In this document: positions 1 to 4,661 of the stretch, piece by piece | How the letters are laid out: each line of letters opens with the position of its first letter | How positions within the stretch are numbered: the stretch's first letter is position 1 | DNA from: JBOGIF01 sp050742415 | GTDB lineage: Bacteria > Actinomycetota > Acidimicrobiia > Acidimicrobiales > AC-14 | DNA: 5,772 bases | Assembly (NCBI GenBank): GCA_050742415.1 | Contig: JBOGIF010000001.1 | Location: 1-5,772 of the forward strand | Direction of reading: 5' to 3' | Translations under genes and position numbers: made by a program | The notes under the pieces: model-generated | Seen by the model: only the letters and a program-made list of their open reading frames with translations | The model's database searches: none | What the model was told of the DNA's origin: nothing

Positions 1-2
1 TT

Positions 3-776
3 CTGGAGGGCAGGCGCATCCTGGTCACGGGCGTGTTGAGCGAGTCGTCGATCGCCTTCGCCGTCGCCCGCCTGGCCCAGGAGCAGGGCGCCGAGGTGTT
101 GCTCACCTCCTTCGGCCGGGTGATGAGCCTCACCCGTCGCTCTGCCCGGCGGCTGCCGGTGGAGGCCGACGTCCTCGAGCTGGACCTGACCGACGCATCT
201 CACGTCGAAGCGCTGACCTCCGAGCTCCAACAGCGATGGGGTCGGGTCGACGGCGTGCTGCACGCCGTGGCCTTCGCCCCGGAGACGTGCCTCGGGGGCG
301 ACATCATGCGGGCCGGTTGGGACGATGTCGCCCGCACGCTCCAGGTCTCGGCGTACTCGCTGAAGGCCTTGGCCGAATGCGTTCTCCCGCTCGTACCGGC
401 GACGGGCGGGTCGATCGTCGCTCTGGACTTCGACGCCCGACAAGCGTGGCCGGCCTACGACTGGATGGGCGTGGCCAAGGCCGCCCTCGAGTCCACCGCC
501 CGGTACCTCGCGCGCGACCTGGGCCGGCACCGGGTACGGGTGAACTTGGTCTCCGCCGGTCCGCTGCGCACGATCGCGGCCAAAGGCATCCCCGGCTTCG
601 ACGCCATCGAGGAGGCATGGGCCGGCCGGGCCCCTCTGGGATGGGACACCCGCGACGCCGTCCCCGTCGCCCAGGCCTGCGTGGCGCTGCTCTCGGACTG
701 GTTCCCGGCCACGACCGGCGAGATGGTCCACGTCGACGGCGGCTTTCACGCCGTGGCCACCGGTCCAACCGGATAG
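3..776 (+). CDS. fabI: Enoyl-[acyl-carrier-protein] reductase (NADH), InhA/FabI type, 5' end missing
   Basis: This enzyme would catalyse the last reductive step of type II fatty-acid elongation in the cytoplasm, reducing trans-2-enoyl-ACP with NAD(P)H. The frame is open from base 3, and the first visible residues (LEGRRILVTG) match the start of the Rossmann fold in the family, so only a few residues lie outside the window. Visible landmarks are a Gly-rich SSIAF nucleotide-binding segment at about bases 42-59, the LELD strand near 175-186, HAVAFAP (from 261), and the FabI-type Tyr-x6-Lys catalytic signature (Tyr at 456-458, Lys at 477-479) within AYDWMGVAK. The C-terminal half (RAPLGW, LLSDWFPATTGE, DGG) reads very like mycobacterial InhA, and the length fits the family. 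The position equivalent to InhA Ser94 is Ala. The gene stops 13 bp before the convergent toxin gene. The function is secure; an assignment to mycolate synthesis is not implied. Confidence 0.93.
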   Translation: MEGRRILVTGVLSESSIAFAVARLAQEQGAEVLLTSFGRVMSLTRRSARRLPVEADVLELDLTDASHVEALTSELQQRWGRVDGVLHAVAFAPETCLGGDIMRAGWDDVARTLQVSAYSLKALAECVLPLVPATGGSIVALDFDARQAWPAYDWMGVAKAALESTARYLARDLGRHRVRVNLVSAGPLRTIAAKGIPGFDAIEEAWAGRAPLGWDTRDAVPVAQACVALLSDWFPATTGEMVHVDGGFHAVATGPTG

Positions 777-789
777 CTCCCGAGCGGTC

Positions 790-1242
790 TCAGCGATGCG
801 TGCGAGCCTGCACCCCGGGCATCCCGGCAAATGCGGTGTCATCGGCGCTCACGACCGTCCGCCCAGCCGCCTTCGCAGTTGCGGCAATGAGCAGATCGTG
901 CGCGCCGCGGGGCCTTCCCTGGCGCCGAACGTGGCCCAACAGCTCGGCGTGGGCCTCCGCCACCTCGCGGTCGTAGTCGAGGATCGGGATCACCTGCAGG
1001 ACGTCTTCCAGAAACGCAAGGCGGGCAGCCCGGTTCCTGCCGGTGGCAAGCAACACGCCGACCCGGAGCTCGGCCACGGTGATCGCGGCGATCGCGCCGT
1101 CGTCGTCATCACCCACGGCATCGTCCAGCGCCTCACCGGATCGTTCGGCGTCGATGAGGAACGTCGTGTCGAAGAGGAGCCTGCTCAGGATCGATCCTCG
1201 AGCTCCACGACTGAACGAACTGCAGACAGATCCTGCATCCAC
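790..1242 (-). CDS. vapC: VapC-like PIN-domain ribonuclease toxin
   Basis: This is a PIN-domain toxin of a type II toxin-antitoxin pair, a Mg2+-dependent RNase expected to cleave tRNA or other RNA when freed from its antitoxin. Counting from the GTG at 1242, the four acidic PIN residues are present: Asp25 (LLFDTTFLID), Glu58 (TVAELRVG), Asp116 (HDLLIAATA) and Asp134 (VVSADDTAF). So the active site looks intact. The start is uncertain. The only conventional start is GTG at 1242, which overlaps the antitoxin gene by 58 bp and has only a weak ribosome site. The PIN fold begins right after a CTG at 1188-1186, which forms a CTGA overlap with the antitoxin stop and has GAGG seven bases upstream. 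Starting there gives a 132-residue protein, normal for VapC. I infer co-transcription and translational coupling with the antitoxin. Confidence 0.88.
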   Translation of the reverse strand: MDAGSVCSSFSRGARGSILSRLLFDTTFLIDAERSGEALDDAVGDDDDGAIAAITVAELRVGVLLATGRNRAARLAFLEDVLQVIPILDYDREVAEAHAELLGHVRRQGRPRGAHDLLIAATAKAAGRTVVSADDTAFAGMPGVQARTHR

Positions 1243-1427
1243 CTTCGGTCCGGTCGATGCCGACGGAGCAACTCCTTCACCTCCGCCCCGTGGCCTTGCC
1301 TCATCGGGTGCAAGCTGGCGATCGCCTTGCCTCGCCGAACGATTGTGAACTGCTCCCCGCGGTGCTCGACAGCGTCGAGAAGATCGGCGAAGCTCCTGGC
1401 CGCCTCGGTGGCGGTGATCTCTGACAT
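1185..1427 (-). CDS. Phd/YefM-family antitoxin paired with the PIN toxin
   Basis: This 80-residue protein has the Phd/YefM layout. An N-terminal DNA-binding and dimerisation fold covers residues 1 to about 50 (MSEITATEAARSFADLLDAV, then FTIVRRGKAIASLHPM). It is followed by a charged C-terminal tail (about 50-80) with RRWMQDL, the sort of segment that wraps the toxin. Family members neutralise the toxin by direct binding and repress their own promoter, with the toxin as co-repressor. The ATG at 1427 has no Shine-Dalgarno sequence. A GATAAT -10-like box ends 9 bases upstream, so a leaderless or nearly leaderless mRNA is likely. The stop overlaps the likely toxin start. Such genes are often named vapB when paired with VapC. 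It is divergent from the peroxiredoxin gene across 147 bp. Confidence 0.88.
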   Translation of the reverse strand: MSEITATEAARSFADLLDAVEHRGEQFTIVRRGKAIASLHPMRQGHGAEVKELLRRHRPDRRWMQDLSAVRSVVELEDRS

Positions 1428-1431
1428 GCGT

Positions 1432-1454
1432 ATCAGATTATCAGATCATCTGAT
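1432..1454 (-). promoter_or_regulatory. Promoter/operator of the toxin-antitoxin pair
   Basis: Directly upstream of the antitoxin ATG lie three copies of the heptamer ATCAGAT at an exact 8-bp period: 1432-1438, 1440-1446, and 1448-1454 in inverted orientation (ATCTGAT). The second and third form a perfect 7-1-7 palindrome. A -10-like hexamer GATAAT (1442 to 1437, minus strand) lies inside the cluster, so a protein bound here would block the promoter. Phd/YefM antitoxins are known to bind such palindromes for autorepression; that this one does so is inference. No good -35 is visible. Confidence 0.65.
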
Positions 1455-1562
1455 TCAGACAGGGCGATCTCGGCTTGGTGCCCGAGGACGCTTGCGGGCG
1501 CGAGTGGGTCGATGGGACGTTGACCTGAGATCCAGGCGTCTCGAGGGTCAGCTCGCTCTGGC

Positions 1563-1568
1563 TAACCT
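1563..1568 (+). promoter_or_regulatory. Candidate -10 box for a leaderless peroxiredoxin mRNA
   Basis: TAACCT matches the actinobacterial TANNNT -10 pattern and is separated from the ATG at 1575 by six bases, the spacing expected when transcription starts at the start codon itself. There is no Shine-Dalgarno sequence in front of that ATG. No convincing -35 is seen at 16-18 bp; TTGACC at 1520-1525 is too far away. Confidence 0.4.
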
Positions 1569-1574
1569 TCCTCC

Positions 1575-2051
1575 ATGCCGCTCAAGCCCGGCGACAAGGC
1601 GCCTGACTTCACACTGCTGGACCAGCAGGGTGAGGCCTTCACGCTCTCCGAGTCACTGGACAGCGCCAAGGCATGTCACTTGATCTACTTCTACCCGAAG
1701 GCCGACACTCCGGGGTGCACCAAGCAGTCGTGTGGCCTGCGAGACATCATCGACGAGATCGGCGACACCGTGGTGCTCGGCATCAGCCCGGACACGCCCG
1801 ACCGCCAGGCGCGGTTCGACCAGAAGTACGGGCTCGGCTTCCCGTTGCTGGCCGACGAGGACCATGCCGTGGCCGAGGCCTACGGGGCCTGGGGCACCAA
1901 GAGCATGTACGGCAAGAAGTACCAGGGGATCATCCGATCGGCCTTCCTCGTCGACGAGGCAGGGAACCTTCTCGAGGTCTGGCACAAGATCTCGCCGGCC
2001 GACACGCCGAAGAACCTGCTGTCGGCCCTGGTGTCACGCAAAGCGAGCTGA
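1575..2051 (+). CDS. bcp: Thiol peroxidase, BCP/PrxQ peroxiredoxin
   Basis: This is a thioredoxin-dependent peroxiredoxin that reduces hydrogen peroxide and organic hydroperoxides in the cytoplasm. The 158-residue protein has the complete BCP/PrxQ architecture: LKPGDKAPDFTL at the N-terminus, the FYPKADTPGCTKQSC active site with peroxidatic Cys48 and resolving Cys53 five residues later (the atypical two-Cys arrangement of this subfamily), conserved Thr45 and Pro41, the GISPDTP strand/turn, and Arg121 (IIRSAFLVD) in the active-site pocket. Length is typical. The ATG lacks a Shine-Dalgarno sequence and seems leaderless. The stop lies inside the 3' end of the opposite-strand sigma factor gene (18 bp tail-to-tail overlap). 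An additional Cys34 lies outside the catalytic pair. The family assignment is secure; the physiological peroxide is unknown. Confidence 0.95.
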   Translation: MPLKPGDKAPDFTLLDQQGEAFTLSESLDSAKACHLIYFYPKADTPGCTKQSCGLRDIIDEIGDTVVLGISPDTPDRQARFDQKYGLGFPLLADEDHAVAEAYGAWGTKSMYGKKYQGIIRSAFLVDEAGNLLEVWHKISPADTPKNLLSALVSRKAS

Positions 2052-2543
2052 CCCGCCGGCCGCTTCCGCGGGAGCGGTGTCGGACAGGGCCCGAGCTAGG
2101 TCGGCTCTCGCCCGCCCGAGCTGGACCCGCACCGTCGACGCCGCGATCCCGAGGATCTCGGCCGCCTGCTCACCGCTGAAGCCGAGGTAAAAGCAGAGGG
2201 CGGCGCAGGCTCGGCGCCGGGTCGGCATGGCCTCGATCGCTTGGGCAATGGTGAGAGCGTTCAGGGTCCCGTCCTCGGAGCCGCCCGACGGATGGTCGTG
2301 CCCGTCAAGTCCGTCGTCGAGACGCTCGGACCTGCGGCGCATGAGTCGGAAGGCCACCGTGTAGACGTAGCCGGCCGGGTTGGTTCCCCTTCGCACGCGC
2401 CGCCAATGGTGGTAGGTGCGGGCGAACGCCTCCTGGCCCAGGTCTTGGGCGCGGGCCGGGTCGGCCCCGGCCAGGCCGAGGGCGGCGACGACGCGCGGGT
2501 AGTGAATCCGGTAGAGGTCGACGAAGGCATCGGTGTCGTTCAC
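2034..2543 (-). CDS. ECF-type RNA polymerase sigma factor
   Basis: This is a group 4 (extracytoplasmic function) sigma-70 family factor that would direct RNA polymerase to a small stress-type regulon. With GTG at 2543 as start the protein is 169 residues. Sigma region 2 covers about residues 5-71 (DAFVDLYRIHYPRVV, QDLGQEAFARTYHHW, PAGYVYTVAFRLMRRR). A variable linker (about 72-92) follows, then region 4 at about 94-153 with a helix-turn-helix around GFSGEQAAEILGIAASTVRVQLGRAR. I chose GTG 2543 because family homology begins there; upstream codons in the same frame are a Pro/Arg-rich shadow of the membrane-protein gene. The start has no clear Shine-Dalgarno sequence, but a TAGCGT box lies 11 bases upstream (2560-2555), so it may have its own leaderless promoter. 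It begins 22 bp after the membrane-protein stop. The subgroup and regulon cannot be told. Confidence 0.9.
   Translation of the reverse strand: MNDTDAFVDLYRIHYPRVVAALGLAGADPARAQDLGQEAFARTYHHWRRVRRGTNPAGYVYTVAFRLMRRRSERLDDGLDGHDHPSGGSEDGTLNALTIAQAIEAMPTRRRACAALCFYLGFSGEQAAEILGIAASTVRVQLGRARADLARALSDTAPAEAAGGSARFA
2061..2078 (+). terminator. Possible terminator hairpin after the peroxiredoxin gene
   Basis: Ten bases after the bcp stop there is a potential 7-bp stem (one G-U pair) with a CGCG loop: CCGCTTC at 2061-2067 pairs with GGAGCGG at 2072-2078. There is no T tract, so it would be the U-less type sometimes proposed in GC-rich bacteria. It lies within the 3' coding end of the opposite-strand sigma gene and could be chance in GC-rich DNA. 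Confidence 0.25.
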
Positions 2544-2565
2544 GGGCGCGGCTAACGCTACGCGC

Positions 2566-3678
2566 TCATCGCTGTCCGCCGCCCGGCTGTGTCTGTGGTC
2601 CCCGCTGTCCCGCCTGTCCCGGCCCCGGCCGTCCGCCGCGTTGCTGGGCACCACCGTCCGGCTCCTGTCCACCGCCCGCACCGGGCTGTCCACCACCGGC
2701 ACCGGGCTGTCCACCACCGGCACCGGGCTGGCCGGGTTGGCCTCCGCCCGGCTGCCCGCCCCCGGCCGGGCGAGGCGGCTCGGGGCAACCATCCGGACGC
2801 TTGGGCTGGACCGAGCCGGGAGCGAAGTCCTTGGCAGCTATGGCGCCGCCCGACGTGCTCGTCCACTCGATCTTGCCGCCGAGGGGAGGCCGGGTGGCGG
2901 GTTGGGTGCTACCAGCAGCCGGCGGGTCAGGCAGCGTGATCCCGTGGGCCAGCACTGCGTAGCCGTCGACCGGACCCATCTCGTCGGTCGACCCGTCGGC
3001 GAACGTGGCCTTGACCGACGCCACGTCCGGGCCAGTCAGCACGGCCACCCACTGCGCCGGCGAGCGCTCCTGGCCGCCGAAGATCCCGTAGTAGAGGACC
3101 TCTACGTCCGATCCTCCCGGCTCGCTGAAGATCGGAGCTTGGCGCAGCGGGCCGATGGCGTTCTCGTTCGAGAGCTCGGCTACCAGCACCTCGGAGGGGA
3201 TGCACTGGGCCGGCACGGTCGGGCAGGTCTGGCCCTCGGGGCAAACGGGGCGCTCTGGAGGACGGTGGGTGTAGGCGCGGATGGCGATCCCGTCGCTCGT
3301 GCGCACGAAGACCCGGTCGAACAGCACGGCGGGCCTGCGCTCGCCGCCCGGCCGCCCCGGCTGTCCCGCCCCCTGTCCGGGGACGGAGCCCGGAGTGCTG
3401 CCCTGACCGTCGCCGGGAGCGCTGGCGTACAAAGCCGCGATCTGCTGGCTGTCGAAGGCGGCGAGCGACCCGGTGTCGGCCGCGGCGGTCGTGCCGGCCG
3501 GTCGTGACACGTACCGCCCGGCGAAGGCGCCGCCCACTAGGGCGACGGCCACCATGAGAGCCAGGTTGCGCGCCTTCCAGCGACGGTGGCGCTCGACGAT
3601 GACGCGTAGCGACTCCCTCGACGGGGCCGGTGGTTGGGCGTGCTCGCCGAGCATGCGGCCGAGATATCGATCGTCCAT
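2566..3678 (-). CDS. Single-pass membrane protein with Cys-containing ectodomain and GQP-repeat tail, putative anti-sigma partner
   Basis: This is a 370-residue protein of no named family that I recognise. Residues 1-38 are a short charged cytoplasmic segment (DDRYLGRMLGEHA, VIVERHRRWKAR). Residues 39-54 (LALMVAVALVGGAFAG) form one membrane span preceded by Arg/Lys, predicting an outside C-terminus. A Gly/Pro-rich linker (about 88-113) leads to an ectodomain at about 116-250 (PAVLFDRVFVR, QWVAVLTGPDV, FADGSTDEMGPVDG) with Cys146, 152 and 159. The tail (295-370) is almost entirely Gly, Pro and Gln, includes tandem AGGGQPG units, and carries Cys298. The ATG at 3678 has GGAGG 11 bases upstream; GTG at 3723 would add 15 residues. 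The topology and the ECF sigma gene 22 bp downstream suggest a membrane sensor/anti-sigma, but the cytoplasmic segment is short, no zinc-binding anti-sigma motif is seen, and the order (partner first, sigma second) is unusual. The role is inference. Confidence 0.85.
   Translation of the reverse strand: MDDRYLGRMLGEHAQPPAPSRESLRVIVERHRRWKARNLALMVAVALVGGAFAGRYVSRPAGTTAAADTGSLAAFDSQQIAALYASAPGDGQGSTPGSVPGQGAGQPGRPGGERRPAVLFDRVFVRTSDGIAIRAYTHRPPERPVCPEGQTCPTVPAQCIPSEVLVAELSNENAIGPLRQAPIFSEPGGSDVEVLYYGIFGGQERSPAQWVAVLTGPDVASVKATFADGSTDEMGPVDGYAVLAHGITLPDPPAAGSTQPATRPPLGGKIEWTSTSGGAIAAKDFAPGSVQPKRPDGCPEPPRPAGGGQPGGGQPGQPGAGGGQPGAGGGQPGAGGGQEPDGGAQQRGGRPGPGQAGQRGPQTQPGGGQR
2680..2730 (-). repeat. 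In-gene tandem repeat of a 21-bp unit
   Basis: Two identical 21-bp copies (2680-2700 and 2701-2721) are followed by a partial third copy starting at 2722, and a degenerate copy precedes them (about 2659-2679). Read on the minus strand each unit encodes AGGGQPG, lengthening the Gly/Pro/Gln tail of the membrane protein. The unit is a multiple of three, so copy-number change by slippage would keep the frame. Confidence 0.85.
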
Positions 3679-3856
3679 GTCCCAAGAAGCCTCCGGGGGC
3701 CGATTCCGTTTACGCCACCGCACGAAGTGGCGACATCGGCTGCGCCTTGGGTACCGGCCAGGTCGAGAGGAAGTCCTCGCCCCCGCATTCCCCTCGACGA
3801 CCTGGTCAGATGGGAGCGACGGTCAAGCTGACGACCGGTCGGCGGGGGAGCGCGCG

Positions 3857-3939
3857 TGCCCGGAGCGGGACTCGAACCCGCACGCCCTTGCGAGCAGTGC
3901 CTTTTGAGGGCACCGTGTCTCCCATTCCACCATCCGGGC
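3857..3939 (-). tRNA. tRNA-Leu (anticodon CAA)
   Basis: The minus strand folds into a complete class II tRNA of 83 nt. The acceptor stem GCCCGGA/TCCGGGC is fully paired, with discriminator A at 3857. The anticodon stem GTGCC/GGCAC encloses loop CTCAAAA, giving anticodon CAA (bases 3906-3904). A long variable arm (GCTC-GCAA-GGGC) is typical of leucine tRNAs, and the T arm is GCGGG-TTCGAGT-CCCGC. It reads UUG codons. The CCA end is not encoded. A weak TACCAT -10-like box lies 10 bases upstream (3955-3950). Confidence 0.96.
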
Positions 3940-4001
3940 TGCGAGCCCGATGGTAATGGTCAACCGGCCGTCCGCGGCTCGGACAGGCTCGAACGGGTGG
4001 G

Positions 4002-4559
4002 TCAGACGCCCCAGGCCTCCGCCCGGTTCAGCAGGTACTGGCTCACCGCCAGGCAGCGGTCGAGCATGTCGCAGAGGAGCTCTTCGCCGCTCAGCACGCG
4101 AGCGAGCGAGACCTGCTGGCGGGCGACGATCGTGAGGCTGCGCTCGGCGGCGTCGGTGACGGACGCGAACGAGTCGATGGCCGACACCTCCAGCGGCAGC
4201 TCGCGACCACCCACGCCGGCCAGCTCGGTGGCCAGGAGCAGGAGGTCCGGTCCACTGGACAAGGGCGGGAGCGCCCACGTGAATATCAGCGGGAAGTGAA
4301 ACTCGTCGGCGGGGTCCTCGTCGTCGGGCAAGTTGGCGACGACGTCCTCGAAGGCGAGCAGCACCCTCGGCTCCACCTCGAGGGCGAGATGCAGGTCGAG
4401 CGGGCCGCCGCAGCCCTCCTCAGGGTGGAGGTCCACCTCCCATACTTGGCGCAGGGAGTAGGTCTCGACGAAGTGGCGCTCGTCGTGGACGTGGAACCCG
4501 TGGTCGACGGCGTGGTCCTTGAGTTCGGCGACGTACCCCGCTACGTCGATTGCGGCCAA
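4002..4559 (-). CDS. Conserved-looking protein of unknown function
   Basis: This 185-residue, acidic, soluble-looking protein is one I do not recognise. The TTG at 4559 is chosen because it has a strong GGGAGG ribosome site six bases upstream; the frame stays open much further, but the extension is antisense to the phosphatase gene and Arg/Ala/Gly-rich. The N-terminal part (AAIDVAGYVAELKDHAVDHGFHVHDERHFVETYSLRQVWEVDLHPEEG, in pieces) is rich in His and acidic residues. The middle holds beta-like segments (LDLHLALEVEPRVLLAF, FHFPLIFTWALPP), and the C-terminal third is helical (SVTDAAERSLTIVARQQV, then LLCDMLDRCLAVSQYLLNR). There is no signal peptide, membrane span or known catalytic motif. It is divergent from the phosphatase gene across 102 bp and 62 bp upstream of the tRNA-Leu gene on the same strand. 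Confidence 0.82.
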   Translation of the reverse strand: MAAIDVAGYVAELKDHAVDHGFHVHDERHFVETYSLRQVWEVDLHPEEGCGGPLDLHLALEVEPRVLLAFEDVVANLPDDEDPADEFHFPLIFTWALPPLSSGPDLLLLATELAGVGGRELPLEVSAIDSFASVTDAAERSLTIVARQQVSLARVLSGEELLCDMLDRCLAVSQYLLNRAEAWGV

Positions 4560-4587
4560 CGACGACCTCCCGGAAGGTGCTGCGTGA

Positions 4588-4614
4588 CCCGTCGGACGGG
4601 CGCACCCGAGCGTA
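4588..4614 (-). promoter_or_regulatory. Candidate promoter and operator palindrome in the divergent region
   Basis: On the minus strand a TANNNT box TACGCT (4614-4609) is followed after eight bases by a perfect 6-1-6 palindrome (CCCGTC-G-GACGGG on the + strand, 4588-4600). The palindrome would cover the start of a short leader ending at the GGGAGG site for the gene at 4559. A repressor site or a 5' mRNA hairpin are both possible. No -35 is evident, and the assignment is speculative. Confidence 0.3.
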
Positions 4615-4649
4615 GGCGAGGCGAGCGCGGTGACCGGCGGAGCAGCCGT

Positions 4650-4655
4650 TAGCGT
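4650..4655 (+). promoter_or_regulatory. Candidate -10 box for a leaderless phosphatase mRNA
   Basis: TAGCGT fits TANNNT and lies six bases before the GTG at 4662, the same spacing seen before the peroxiredoxin ATG. The nearby GGAGG (4658-4662) overlaps that GTG and so cannot serve it as a ribosome site, which favours leaderless translation from 4662. The -35 match is weak. Confidence 0.35.
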
Positions 4656-4661
4656 CCGGAG

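Noticed and set aside
796..1683. 295-residue plus-strand open frame across the toxin-antitoxin pair
   Set aside because: Antisense to two recognisable genes and across the promoter region; composition is shadow-like.
2680..2730. CRISPR-like array
   Set aside because: The repeats are contiguous with no spacers and encode a protein repeat in frame.
2544..2792. N-terminal extension of the sigma factor
   Set aside because: The extra residues are a repetitive shadow of the membrane protein's repeat tail, and sigma region 2 homology starts right after GTG 2543.
2533..3507. 324-residue plus-strand open frame opposite the membrane-protein gene
   Set aside because: Low-complexity Arg/Gly/Ala/Leu composition, no recognisable motif, no ribosome site, and fully antisense to a better-supported gene.
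3758..3805. CCAGGTCG...CGACCTGG inverted repeat downstream of tRNA-Leu as a terminator
   Set aside because: The 32-base loop is large, there is no T tract, and 8-bp matches of this kind are common by chance in GC-rich DNA.
3833..3840. GACCGGTC self-complementary octamer upstream of the membrane-protein gene
   Set aside because: It is short, GC-rich, and not positioned relative to any recognisable promoter element.
3958..3963. TTGACC (minus strand) as the -35 of tRNA-Leu
   Set aside because: A -10 at normal spacing would fall inside the tRNA, and the nearest -10-like box is only two bases away.
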